This document shows, one piece after another, positions 9,271-18,610 of a stretch of 64,000 nucleotides of DNA. Each line of letters begins with the position of its first letter. Positions within the stretch are counted from its first letter, which is position 1. A program made the translations under genes and the position numbers. The stretch is from Lewinellaceae bacterium (GTDB lineage: Bacteria > Bacteroidota > Bacteroidia > Chitinophagales > Saprospiraceae), in assembly GCA_016713985.1 (NCBI GenBank), contig JADJOD010000007.1:1-64000 (forward strand), read 5' to 3'. Below the pieces are notes generated by a model. It was not told where the DNA came from and did no database searches. It saw nothing but the letters and a program-made list of their open reading frames with translations.

Positions 9271-9336
9271 TGTTTAGAACCTGTCCGCAAACCTCCTTTT
9301 CGGCCGAAAAGGAGGTTTGCGGACAGGTTCTAAACA
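9271..9336. terminator. 66-bp perfect palindrome between convergent genes
   Basis: The 33-base left arm (9271-9303, starting TGTTTAGAACCTGTCCGC) is followed at once by its exact reverse complement (9304-9336), with no spacer. As RNA it gives a very long hairpin for either strand, 12 bases after the T9SS gene stop. It may act as a bidirectional terminator or be a dispersed palindromic element. Confidence 0.7.
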
Positions 9337-9393
9337 TGTTGGGGCTGTCTGGATTTACGTTTTGAAAATTCTGATACAGACTGTGTGCGTCAT

Positions 9394-9446
9394 TCGGGCG
9401 AAGCCCGGTGGATCAGCCGCACCAGGCGAAGCCTGGCGCGAGCAGC
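9394..9446 (-). repeat. Two-unit array of ~28-bp hairpin repeats
   Basis: Two degenerate units each contain a self-complementary core: CGGGCGAAGCCCGG in the first and CCAGGCGAAGCCTGG in the second. They are joined by GATCAGCCGC-type linkers. The array ends directly at the TAA (9448-9450) of the membrane gene. The same family is found at 11502-11610 on the other side of this two-gene module. Confidence 0.75.
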
Positions 9447-9447
9447 A

Positions 9448-10368
9448 TTATTTATTCCGGGGTAAAATTTGAACATAGGGCGACAAAAAAGCCGAAGCCA
9501 GGCCGATTGTTATTAAACCGGTGAGTTCCACGCGGCTGAAAAGAACTTTATCAGTTTTTTCCCTGGTAATCCACTCGGCCATTGATACAAAAGGGATAAA
9601 TACAAGCATAATAAATATTCCATAAATGATCCCTTCAATTATATCGGAGTATTTTTTTTGGCAGGCCAGATACGCCATATACCCTACAAATAACGCCGGC
9701 ACAATTAAACAGATTAAATCATTATTAACCGATCTTGTCGAGTCAATTTTAAAAGCCGCAAAAATCATTAACGTTAACAATGAAGGTATCATAATTATCA
9801 TAATTGATTGCAAACTATTATCAATTCTGTTTTTATTAAAATATGAATATGGTAGATAATTAAGCAGGGATAGTGCATATAGAAATAATATGCTGTGTAT
9901 CTGATCGGAAAACGGGATTAGCAATTGAAACTCCGGAGTCGCCTCTTTTTGTAATAAAAGCGATCCGGAGGTATACATTCCAAATCTGAAAGCCGGTTCC
10001 GTAATAACCATAAAAATAACTATGCAAAACAAGTAAATTAATAAATTCAGTGCGGTATATGCAGGTTTTAAAAACAAATTTTCCGGGTTAAATCTTACGT
10101 AACCGCAAATAAAGGCGATTGTCATCATAAAAAAAATATATGACGCATAGTTTACGCCTTCTAAATGAAATTCCGCAGGAACGTTACCTGCAATTACATT
10201 AATTATTGGAATTATGAACCCGAGAGTAAATAGCAAAAGTGCCCCACACAAAGAATAAAATATGATATAATGCGCCTTCGTACACCACACCACCGGCCAA
10301 TGCTCAATTAAATAGTCATCAACCCGACTCATAAAACCCGGGTCTATCCAATCAAATATGTTTTTCAT
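9448..10368 (-). CDS. Polytopic membrane protein, partner of an effector-domain ABC ATPase
   Basis: A 306-residue integral membrane protein with about eight predicted TM segments. Examples are the regions around residues 33-60, 78-90, 105-125 and 155-175, and several in the C-terminal half ending PYVQILPRNK. It has no motif I can name. Its start overlaps the end of the ABC ATPase gene by 17 bases, so the two are translationally linked. It is probably the membrane subunit of an ABC-type complex. The DNA is markedly AT-rich compared with both flanks and lies between two arrays of the same hairpin repeat, suggesting horizontal acquisition as a unit with the ATPase gene. Confidence 0.75.
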   Translation of the reverse strand: MKNIFDWIDPGFMSRVDDYLIEHWPVVWCTKAHYIIFYSLCGALLLFTLGFIIPIINVIAGNVPAEFHLEGVNYASYIFFMMTIAFICGYVRFNPENLFLKPAYTALNLLIYLFCIVIFMVITEPAFRFGMYTSGSLLLQKEATPEFQLLIPFSDQIHSILFLYALSLLNYLPYSYFNKNRIDNSLQSIMIIMIPSLLTLMIFAAFKIDSTRSVNNDLICLIVPALFVGYMAYLACQKKYSDIIEGIIYGIFIMLVFIPFVSMAEWITREKTDKVLFSRVELTGLITIGLASAFLSPYVQILPRNK

Positions 10369-11409
10369 AAAATTTGGTTTTTACGGAACAACTGATATCA
10401 CGGAAATAATGTATCGTAATTTGTTGCCTGATAAAAAAATCAAGTAATTCGGCGCCGGTAACTTCACGTGGTGTGGATATGATATAACTCATGCTGTTGT
10501 TCCAGACTTCGCAATATTGAAAATCCTTCAGCCGGGCAAATAAATCCTCAAAAGTGAGCTGGCAGGCTACTTCATACACGTTGAGAGCCCGCGCTTCGCC
10601 ATAATCGTTAGTCCGGCCCAAATTTTCCAATTTCCCATCCCGCATAAACCACATCTGTTTGGCGACAGCTTCTACTTCATGTATTTGTTGTGAACTAACA
10701 AGTATGGAGATTGGATGAAGCAGTCTGGATGCGAGGTTTTTCAAATCGTTCAGTACAATTAACTGGGTTTTAATATCCAGTGACGCCAAAGGTTCGTCAA
10801 TGATCAATAACCGGGCATTCCAGACCAGCGCTTTGGCCAATGCAAACCTGAGTTTATATCCCCCGGACAGTTCTTTCCAACTTCTGTCCAGGTAATCTGC
10901 CAGACCGAGGCGTTGTACAATGTAATCAACCGCTTTTCGGTTGGCATCACCTTTCAGGCCATGAATAGCCGCTTCAAAACGCAGGTTGTCCAGCAGTGAA
11001 CCCTTCCACTCGGGCAATTCCTGAGGCACAAATGCAAACTGGTTATTTCGCCAAGACGCAATTCCAATTGCCCTGTTTCAAGCACAAATTGGCTGTTCGG
11101 ATATCTTTTAACGATATGGTCGCCCGAAAGAACAACCTGGTTGAAAGGTGACGATTTAACCGGCTTGCACCCTTCCGTACGTTTTAAAATATCCAGAATA
11201 CTTTTGGCTATTTCTTCGGAATTTAGTGAACCATCCCTTTTCAGTCGGTAATAATCCACACTAAACAAAACTACTTCATCTTCCATTTCCGGCGTAAAAT
11301 CGCGTACGAAATCAATAAGTCGCTTAATGGCCGGTTCGAAGTCTGTCGCAGCCACGAGGTCTTTAATCTCATTCCGCAGGGATAATAAAATATCGTTTGG
11401 AGAAGTCAA
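10352..11409 (-). pseudogene. Effector-associated-domain ABC ATPase, Walker A segment deleted
   Basis: Two overlapping frames (11409-10954 and 11029-10352) read as one damaged protein. Residues 1-75 (LRNEIKDLVAATDFEPAIKR, then DEVVLFSVDYYRLKRDGSL) resemble an effector-associated domain of the EAD11 type, the adaptor domains of NTPase-centred conflict systems. An ABC ATPase begins next (SGDHIVKRYPNSQFVLETGQ, GEITSL). The text then jumps directly to the Q-loop region AFVPQELPEWKGSLLDNL, so the P-loop (GxxGxGKT) is missing and the frame shifts near 11040. Later ABC motifs are intact: signature LSGGYKLRFALAKAL, Walker B ARLLIIDEPLASLD and switch-like VSSQQ. As written the product cannot bind nucleotide. 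The cause may be a real deletion or an assembly collapse. Confidence 0.75.
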
Positions 11410-11501
11410 GGTTGCTGGCGGGTTTACTTATTGCGCGTGGCAAATTTATATATTTTATAATTTGTTTTACAAAATGTGGTGGAATCTGGATTTTCGTATT
11501 T

Positions 11502-11610
11502 GCCGGGTGAAGCGTGGTGGATCGGACGCGCCAAGCGAAGTCCGGTGGATCGGCCGTGCCTGGCGAAGCCTGATAGATCGGCCGCACCAGGCAAAGCCTG
11601 GCGCGAGCGC
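11502..11610 (+). repeat. Four-unit array of 28-bp hairpin repeats
   Basis: Units at 11502-11529, 11530-11557, 11558-11585 and 11586-11610 share the pattern GCCNGGCGAAGCCTGG plus TGGATCGGCCG. Each holds a short stem-loop with a GAA loop. The array lies between the ATPase gene and the promoter of the VF530 gene and is related to the array at 9394-9446. Confidence 0.8.
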
Positions 11611-11617
11611 AATTATA

Positions 11618-11625
11618 TACCTTTG
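11618..11625 (+). promoter_or_regulatory. Putative Bacteroidota -7 box (TACCTTTG) for the VF530 gene
   Basis: TACCTTTG matches the TAnnTTTG consensus and lies 14 bases upstream of the ATG at 11640, which implies a very short leader. No clear TTG -33 box is present because the hairpin-repeat array occupies that position. Confidence 0.4.
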
Positions 11626-11639
11626 CAAAAACAAAACGT

Positions 11640-11855
11640 ATGTTGCAACAACCCAACAATCCCCTGCACGGCCTTACCCTGCAAACGATCCTCGAAAGGT
11701 TGCTGGCGCACTACGGCTGGGAAGTACTGGGTGACCGGGTCAAAATCCGGTGTTTTCGCGATAATCCCAGCATATCATCCAGCCTGACGTTTTTGCGCAA
11801 AACCCCCTGGGCGCGAAAAGAGGTGGAAGACCTGTATTTGCAGACGTTTAAATAA
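11640..11855 (+). CDS. VF530 family (DUF2132) small DNA-binding-like protein
   Basis: A 71-residue protein matching the VF530/DUF2132 family over its whole length. It shows the highly conserved N-terminus QPNNPLHGLTLQTILERL, the HYGWEVLGDRV segment and the C-terminal motif SSLTFLRKTPWARKEVEDLY. The structural prototype (Vibrio fischeri VF530) has a helical fold with similarity to DNA-binding proteins; cellular function is not established. The ATG at 11640 gives the family's usual length. It is followed 18 bases later by the Gfo/Idh/MocA oxidoreductase and is probably cotranscribed with it. Confidence 0.93.
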   Translation: MLQQPNNPLHGLTLQTILERLLAHYGWEVLGDRVKIRCFRDNPSISSSLTFLRKTPWARKEVEDLYLQTFK

Positions 11856-11873
11856 CCATTGACATCTACCGAC

Positions 11874-12935
11874 ATGCATCCACCCATTCGCACCGGCATT
11901 ATCGGCTTCGGCATGGCCGGAAAAGTATTCCACGCCCCTTTTATTCATACCCTGCCCGGATTCCAACTCCGCAAAATCAGCACCTCAAAGGTTGCGACAG
12001 CCCGCGAAACCCGGGCAATTTACCCGGATACCGCCGTTGTGGAAGACGCCCGGTCGATTCTGGAAGATCCGGATATTGACCTGGTCATCATTTGTACACC
12101 CAATACGGAACATTTCCCCCTGGCGCAGGATGCCTTGCTGCGGGGCAAACACGTGATCGTGGAAAAGCCCTTTACCGTGACTTCTGTGGAAGCGGATACC
12201 CTGGTGGCACTGGCCCGGCAACAAAAACGTATACTCAGCATACACCACAACCGGCGCTGGGCGGCCGACTACAAAACGGTTCAAAAAGTGATCGCCAGTC
12301 AGTTGCTGGGCAGCCTGGCGACCTATGAAGCCCGCTACGATCGGTTCAGGCCCGCACTGCGGCCACAAGCCTGGCGGGAAGAAATGACACCGGGCGCAGG
12401 TATATTGTACGACCTGGGCGCTCACCTCATCGACCAGGTGCTGCAACTTTTCGGCCAGCCCGGGGAAATCACTGCGGATGTGCAAATCCAGCGCCCCGGA
12501 GGCCGGGCCGACGACTATTTCGACCTGGTTTTACAGTACCCCGGTCTGCGCGTTTCCCTGCACGCCGGAATGCTGGTGAAAAAGCCGGGGCCGTTTTTTT
12601 GTCTGCACGGCGATTGTGGCTCGTTCATCAAATCCGGTATGGATGTGCAGGAAGAAGCGCTGAAGGCCGGTGGCACCCCCGCGAACACACGCGATTGGGG
12701 CCTTGAACCCGAGCACCTGTGGGGGCAATTGTTCGCAGAATACAAAGGGCTGCAAATCAACGGGATCATTCCAAGCGAACGGGGAAGTTTTCAGGATTTT
12801 TTCATTAACGTACAACAAGCCATTTGGGGGGAATCGGCGCTGTTGGTCACCCCGGAACAGGCCCGGGATACGATCCGGATCATCGAATTGGCGTTGCAAA
12901 GCAGTCGGGAGAAACGGACGCTGACCTGCCGGTAG
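11874..12935 (+). CDS. Gfo/Idh/MocA family oxidoreductase
   Basis: A 353-residue NAD(P)-dependent dehydrogenase. The ATG at 11874 is chosen over a TTG at 11859. The N-terminal Rossmann fold shows GIIGFGMAGKVFHAPFI, and the substrate part contains VEKPFTVTSVEADTLVALA with the family EKP motif. HHNRRWAADY and GAGILYDLGAHLIDQVLQLFG follow; the His-bearing helix is the usual catalytic segment. It most resembles the YhhX/YdgJ/IolW group, some of which are NADP-dependent scyllo-inositol dehydrogenases, but the substrate is not certain. The stop codon TAG is the first part of a palindromic repeat copy (GTAGCCCGAACTTCAG...). Confidence 0.9.
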   Translation: MHPPIRTGIIGFGMAGKVFHAPFIHTLPGFQLRKISTSKVATARETRAIYPDTAVVEDARSILEDPDIDLVIICTPNTEHFPLAQDALLRGKHVIVEKPFTVTSVEADTLVALARQQKRILSIHHNRRWAADYKTVQKVIASQLLGSLATYEARYDRFRPALRPQAWREEMTPGAGILYDLGAHLIDQVLQLFGQPGEITADVQIQRPGGRADDYFDLVLQYPGLRVSLHAGMLVKKPGPFFCLHGDCGSFIKSGMDVQEEALKAGGTPANTRDWGLEPEHLWGQLFAEYKGLQINGIIPSERGSFQDFFINVQQAIWGESALLVTPEQARDTIRIIELALQSSREKRTLTCR

Positions 12936-12953
12936 CCCGAACTTCAGTTTGGG
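12933..12953 (+). repeat. Diverged copy of the GAACTTCAGTTC palindrome family
   Basis: CCCGAACTTCAGTTTGGG forms a short hairpin directly after, and including, the TAG stop of the oxidoreductase gene. The left boundary GTAGC-CGAAC resembles the left ends of the arrays at 46338 and 57112. Confidence 0.6.
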
Positions 12954-13248
12954 TTCACCCATAACCGACAATATGCTACGACAAAGTAGTGGTCCGTCCC
13001 TAAACTTACAAAATTCCGGGTATAGCGGCGATGCGGGTTTCCCCTACCTTGCACCGCCTTTTTTATCAGTGGGTATCTCCAAAACACGTACCCGATCCTT
13101 TTTTTGTCCTTATCCCAATGCAACATCCTTCCAATCACTGGCAGACAGCGTTTCGGAACGATAACGAGTCATATCGCCAGTCCCCCCTGAACAAATTTGC
13201 AGGCCTCCCCTGCCGTATTTTTAAAACCATTTCACCAACTTCCGAGTC
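12954..13248. other. Intergenic spacer, no gene recognised
   Basis: Short frames here have no protein-like features. The stretch presumably carries the promoter of the large M43 protease gene, but no clear TAnnTTTG box was found. Confidence 0.5.
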
Positions 13249-16200
13249 ATGAAAGTAACCCGAATCCTTCCCCTGTTATGCTGTTTGTTTGCATCCCCGC
13301 TCGCAGCCCAGCACACTGACAACAATTCCTTTACGGGTTGCGGCGCCGATCTGGTCCACAAACTGCACCCCGAATTAAACGGGGTACAGGAACAAAACGA
13401 TCAGGCGATTTATCATGCCGCCGGGCAAGCTGCCGGGCTCAGGGGTGTTGCACAGGCCTTGCGTACCCTGCCTGTGGTGGTGCACATCGTGCACAATGGC
13501 GGACCGGAAAATATTTCGGACGCCCAGGTACAGCAGGGCATCGCGCATTTGAACGCGGCTTTCAACGCCAGTTTCGGCACGGGGGTAAACACCGAGGTAC
13601 AGTTTTGCCTGGCACAACGCGACCCGCTGGGCCAGTTGTCGACGGGTATCACGCGCAACCAGTCGGCCCTTGCCGTCATGGAACTGGAGTCGCAGGACCT
13701 CGCACTCAAAGACCTGAACCGCTGGTCGCCAACCTGTTATATCAATATCTGGCTGGTGGCGGAAATCAGCAGCGCGAGCGCCGGAAGCGGCGTCGCCGGA
13801 TATGCGTACTTTCCGTCGGCACATGGTACTGCGGTGGATGGCATCGTCATGGAAGCCGGTTATTTCGGCTCCAGCCAAAGCAACACGAGTGTATTGGTGC
13901 ACGAAATGGGGCACTACCTGGGATTGTACCATACCTTTCAGGGAGGCTGCGGCAACGGCGATTGTCTGCTCGACGGCGACCGGGTATGCGACACCCCTCC
14001 CGACCAGACGACATTTTCGTCGTGTAACCCGAATGCCAATTCCTGCAATACGGATACCGACGACCTCTCTTCAAACAACCCGTTTACGAGCGATGTACCG
14101 GATTTGGGCGAAGATTACATGGATTATTCCTCCCTGCAATGTTTTTCTAAATTTACACAGGGGCAAAGCGAACGGATGAACTGGCATATTACAAACGTGC
14201 GCAGCAGTTTGTTAAACTGCCTTTCCTGTCAAACGCCATGCCCCGCGCCACTCACGGCTCATATTACCCTGCCTTCAACGCCACAAACGATCGCGGTCGG
14301 AGGCACGCTGAGCTTTTCGGCAACTGCGTCGAATGCCGCGGGATACGCCTGGATGGTTGGTTCCGGGCCCGTAATTTCCACGAGCCTCGGCGCCAGTTAC
14401 ACGTTTAATACAACAGGGGTGTTTTGGGTTACTTTCAAGGCAGTCAGCGGTAACCCGGCGGAGTGTGCCGATGCTGCGGATTCTGTTCAGGTGAACGTGT
14501 TGTGCGACGTGCAGGCGGTGTTTTCCGTGCCTCCGGTCCTGGTAAACGGCCTTGCAGCGACATTTGTGAATAATAGTGTCAATGCGGTTGGTTATCAATG
14601 GTTTCTGGACAATTCCCCGGTGAGTACAAATGCCGGTCTGGATTATACTTTTGTCAATACAGGGGTATATCAATTGTGCTTAATCGCCGCCGGCAACATG
14701 TGTTCGGATACGCTTTGTGCAACGGTATACGTTCAACCAAACGGCAGCGATTCCACGGGTTGCGATAATACCTTTATTGAAGCCCTGGCAGGTATGGGGG
14801 GCTCTGCACCGAATATTTTCCCGCACCCCAACGGCGATTTTTTTGCCACGGGCCTGCGCAACGACAGTATTGTACTCGTTCGATTCGACCAAAGCGGCGC
14901 GCCGCTCTGGGCCAGGGCGTTCAGGTTCGGCAACCTGGTGCTTCAGGTCACGGATATGTTCGTAGATGCTTCGGGAGACCTCATCGGCATCGCCCATTTT
15001 GAAACAGGGGTGTTAAGCCAGGTTAAATCAACCGCGTTCAGGTATAATATTACGAGCAACTCCTTTGCCTGGATACAACACTTTGACAATGTGTATTTTC
15101 AGAATATTCATTCCCTGAATGCCACGCATTGTGTCATAACGGGCACCTCAGACGAAGGTTATACGCTGTTCACCCGAATCCTGAAAAACACCGGCGCCGT
15201 GAACGGTTATAACCTGGAGGGAGAAAAAGGCGACTTTTTTTCCACCGTTTACAACGGAAGTATTTACGGTGCATGCCGGAGATATTACAACGCTTTCGGA
15301 GATTTCCGGGCGTCCGTTTTTGCACATAACCTGAATACCGGCGCGTTCCAATGGCAAAACGCCATTATTTCGGAGGGCAACACAAGTGGCGCAAACCAAA
15401 CGCGGATGTATCCGGTAAAACCCGTGGTGGATAATAACCAACTGGTGGTGCTGACTTCGGGGGATTTAGTCGGATTTGACGTGGCCTCCAACGGCCCCCT
15501 GGAAATGGTGGTCGCCAAAACAAGCCTGACGGGCGATGTCATCTGGACCAAACAATATGTAATAGCGGGTTACAACCGCCCGGTGGCAACGGCCATAGTG
15601 CCCACAGCAACAGGATATTACATCGTTTGTAACCTGTACCTCCCGTCCGTAAGCAACTACGGCTTCAGCGCGCTGATCAAAACGGATAAAAACGGCAACG
15701 TTCAATGGGCAAAACGCCTCGGCATCTCAGGTGTAAATATCGCCAGAAACATCATGGAGCGAAACGGCTTTTTATACCTGACCATGACCTCCAACAGTTA
15801 TGCGCCCAATGAATACCTGCTGGTAAAACTGGATCAGAACGGGGAAGCCGGCGCCGATTGTAATTTCCTGAACCCGGTTTCCGTGACGACGATCGACCTG
15901 GCAAACGTTCAAAACGTACGAAACTACAACGTAACAACTTCCGGCAAAACCTCCACTCCACAAAGTACACAACCCGCCGCTACCCCCCTGGTGTGGGAAT
16001 TCCACTGCAATACCCCCTGCGAATGCCCCGCGCTGCCCGTACTGGCGGGTTCAGACACATTGATCTGCAAAGGCGAATCGGTGCTTTTGCAAGCTGCCCC
16101 TGGATTCGACAGCTATTCCTGGACGCCGGCCGCCACGCTGGACCATCCAAATATCCAGACGCCGCTGGCGACGCCCCTCGTAACAACAACTTACACAGTA

Positions 16201-18498
16201 AACGTCTTGAAATTGGGAACGGAACTGGTGGTCAACAGTGATTTCAGCCTGGGCAATACAGGTTTTATCAGCGAATATATTTACGATAACATGGGTTACG
16301 GGCATTATTGGGTCACGGCAAATCCATTGATATACAACCCGCAATGGCAAATACCACTTGACCATTCCCCGACTTCCGATAACCTGATGTTGTTGTTTGA
16401 CGGCGACGTGACCGGCAATTTACCGGATGTCTGGCGGCAAACGATTTTGGTGCAGCCCGGTACGGATTATGTGTTCGAATTCTGGAGCGCAATGGCTTAT
16501 TTTGCCGCTCCGCCAAACATAGAAATACGTATAAACGGGGTGGTACAGGACGTCTTTACGCTACAGGGCGGGGCCCCCTGGGTAAGTGTCTGGCAACCCT
16601 ACACCCTGAATATCAATTCGGGAACTGCAACCCAGTTTACCATCAGCATGCGGAACCTGAACACACAGTCACTGGGCAACGATTTTGCCCTCGACGATAT
16701 TAGTTTGCGCACCATTTGTCAGTACAGCGACAGCATTACGGTGTCAATAAACAATATCAGTAACCAAACGCTGGACCTCGGGCCGGATATCGCCGCCTGT
16801 GCCAATGCCGTACATACTTTCGACGCAGGAATCGGGTTTGCCGCTTATCTCTGGCAGGATGGAAGTACCGAAAGCACGTTCACCGCATTCGGGCCGGGCA
16901 CCTACCGGGTGTCGGTGCAGGATAGTTGCGGCGGTATGCAGCACGATACGGTGCTGGTGATCGGGGCGCCCGCGCCCGAGCTCGATTTGGGGGCCGATAA
17001 AACAATTTGCGCCGGCGACAGCGTACAACTCTCATATGCCAGCAGCGGCGTATTTAATACATTTAACTGGTCGCCTTCAAACGGGCTGAATTGTACCCTT
17101 TGCCCGGCGCCAGTGGCAAAACCTGCAATCACAACGGTGTTTTACCTTGCGGCATCCACCGCCGACGGCTGCACAAACCTGGACAGTATCTCTGTCATTG
17201 TGACGCAGCCCGGAGCCTCCGCACAAAATATCGTCCGTTGTGATAACCAGCCGTTTTTTTTTAACGGGCACGTGTACACTACAAGTGGCATTTACCTCGA
17301 TACACTGGTCAATATCAATGGCTGCGACAGCGTGGTCACCACCAACCTGAGCATCCTGCCAAAGTCTACCCGGTCGGAAACGATAACGTTTTGTCCGGGT
17401 GAATCCGTAATGATCGGTGGCAACACCTATAACCAACCCGGAACCGTAATTGATACCCTGCCGGCAGCGTCGGGTTGCGACACGGTGGTCACTTATACCT
17501 TGCAATACCTGACGCCCGCCCCCTCCGATGTCAGCATCGACTGTCCGGATGCCATCAGCATCGGCATACAACCCGGCGCGGGACCGACCGTTGTTCATTA
17601 TAATCTTCCGGTTGCCGGGACCGATTGTATCTGTCCGGGAATAGCGCTGACGCTGACCTCCGGGCTGGTTTCGGGAAGCGAATTCCCACTGGGAAATACG
17701 GTGGTTTGTTACACTGCCAAAGACAGTTGCGGGAACACGGCGTCGTGTTGTTTTGACGTGTATATCCGGGAAGAATCGGCTTGCGACATCAAAGAGATCG
17801 GTTGTATGAAGTACGAATTGCTGGGTATCACGGCAAACCCGGCCCAGCAATACACTTACCGCATCCGTGTGACGAATTTTTGTGCTAATAAACTGATTTA
17901 CACGGCCATCCAGATACCCGACGGCGTTACAGCCCTTTCGCCGGGCGACCTCTCCATTTTTACCGCCGAAAGTGGCCGGAAATACCATATCCGGAACCCG
18001 AATCTTTCGCCCTTCTGGTCCGTGCGGTACAAATCCGATGCCGACAGCATTTCAGGCGGCCAATCGGATATTTTACAGTACACCCTGCCGGCGCAGGCAC
18101 AGCCGCTTTACATCCACATCACGTCGCGACTGTCGCCACAGGTGTTTTATGAAGCCCACCTCAACACGTTTTACTGCCCGGTCGGGGTTACGCCGGATGG
18201 AGATAAACCGGCCGAGCGTATAACGGATTCCGCCACCGGTGAACATCCGGGTCTGCGGATATTCCCCAACCCGACCGGGGGCGTTTTGTACGCCGATCTT
18301 TCGGACTGGTTGGGGGAGCAGGTGTCGATCCGTATATTTAATGCACAGGGCGGGCAAATAGAAAACACATCGGTTCTGGCCGTCGGAGAACCTTATCTGA
18401 TTCCTTTGCCCGACAATCTGAGCGGAGGTTTATACATCTTCGAAGCGACATCAGCGGGCGGGAGCAGGCAAGCTTTGCGGTTTGTTTTTGAGCGGTAA
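13249..18498 (+). CDS. Giant T9SS-exported M43-type (pappalysin-like) metalloprotease
   Basis: A 1749-residue secreted multidomain protein. A signal peptide (residues 1-20, SPLAAQ) precedes a metzincin domain: TLPVVVHIVHNGGPENI, the zinc motif HEMGHYLGLYH (His218, Glu219, His222, His228) and a Met-turn region EDYMDYSSLQCF, as in M43 pappalysins. Two PKD-like domains follow (about residues 335-500), then a beta-propeller-like region (about 510-915) and PKD/Ig-type modules with DLGPDIAAC and DLGADKTIC openings. A carbohydrate-binding-like jelly roll (NSDFSLGNTGF..., about 980-1150) lies between them. A HYR-type domain comes near 1425-1510, and a T9SS type A domain ends the chain (IFPNPTGGVLYADLS, SGGLYIFEATSAGG). 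It probably degrades extracellular protein or polymer. Confidence 0.9.
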   Translation: MKVTRILPLLCCLFASPLAAQHTDNNSFTGCGADLVHKLHPELNGVQEQNDQAIYHAAGQAAGLRGVAQALRTLPVVVHIVHNGGPENISDAQVQQGIAHLNAAFNASFGTGVNTEVQFCLAQRDPLGQLSTGITRNQSALAVMELESQDLALKDLNRWSPTCYINIWLVAEISSASAGSGVAGYAYFPSAHGTAVDGIVMEAGYFGSSQSNTSVLVHEMGHYLGLYHTFQGGCGNGDCLLDGDRVCDTPPDQTTFSSCNPNANSCNTDTDDLSSNNPFTSDVPDLGEDYMDYSSLQCFSKFTQGQSERMNWHITNVRSSLLNCLSCQTPCPAPLTAHITLPSTPQTIAVGGTLSFSATASNAAGYAWMVGSGPVISTSLGASYTFNTTGVFWVTFKAVSGNPAECADAADSVQVNVLCDVQAVFSVPPVLVNGLAATFVNNSVNAVGYQWFLDNSPVSTNAGLDYTFVNTGVYQLCLIAAGNMCSDTLCATVYVQPNGSDSTGCDNTFIEALAGMGGSAPNIFPHPNGDFFATGLRNDSIVLVRFDQSGAPLWARAFRFGNLVLQVTDMFVDASGDLIGIAHFETGVLSQVKSTAFRYNITSNSFAWIQHFDNVYFQNIHSLNATHCVITGTSDEGYTLFTRILKNTGAVNGYNLEGEKGDFFSTVYNGSIYGACRRYYNAFGDFRASVFAHNLNTGAFQWQNAIISEGNTSGANQTRMYPVKPVVDNNQLVVLTSGDLVGFDVASNGPLEMVVAKTSLTGDVIWTKQYVIAGYNRPVATAIVPTATGYYIVCNLYLPSVSNYGFSALIKTDKNGNVQWAKRLGISGVNIARNIMERNGFLYLTMTSNSYAPNEYLLVKLDQNGEAGADCNFLNPVSVTTIDLANVQNVRNYNVTTSGKTSTPQSTQPAATPLVWEFHCNTPCECPALPVLAGSDTLICKGESVLLQAAPGFDSYSWTPAATLDHPNIQTPLATPLVTTTYTVNVLKLGTELVVNSDFSLGNTGFISEYIYDNMGYGHYWVTANPLIYNPQWQIPLDHSPTSDNLMLLFDGDVTGNLPDVWRQTILVQPGTDYVFEFWSAMAYFAAPPNIEIRINGVVQDVFTLQGGAPWVSVWQPYTLNINSGTATQFTISMRNLNTQSLGNDFALDDISLRTICQYSDSITVSINNISNQTLDLGPDIAACANAVHTFDAGIGFAAYLWQDGSTESTFTAFGPGTYRVSVQDSCGGMQHDTVLVIGAPAPELDLGADKTICAGDSVQLSYASSGVFNTFNWSPSNGLNCTLCPAPVAKPAITTVFYLAASTADGCTNLDSISVIVTQPGASAQNIVRCDNQPFFFNGHVYTTSGIYLDTLVNINGCDSVVTTNLSILPKSTRSETITFCPGESVMIGGNTYNQPGTVIDTLPAASGCDTVVTYTLQYLTPAPSDVSIDCPDAISIGIQPGAGPTVVHYNLPVAGTDCICPGIALTLTSGLVSGSEFPLGNTVVCYTAKDSCGNTASCCFDVYIREESACDIKEIGCMKYELLGITANPAQQYTYRIRVTNFCANKLIYTAIQIPDGVTALSPGDLSIFTAESGRKYHIRNPNLSPFWSVRYKSDADSISGGQSDILQYTLPAQAQPLYIHITSRLSPQVFYEAHLNTFYCPVGVTPDGDKPAERITDSATGEHPGLRIFPNPTGGVLYADLSDWLGEQVSIRIFNAQGGQIENTSVLAVGEPYLIPLPDNLSGGLYIFEATSAGGSRQALRFVFER

Positions 18499-18610
18499 AC
18501 GGAGTCGGCGCCGGAAAGTCAAAATATCCTGGCACATTTTATCTTTTGGTGCAACGTCTTTGCCTAAGCATGGTCTATCTTGGCAATCTTTCACCAAATT
18601 TATATATGTT

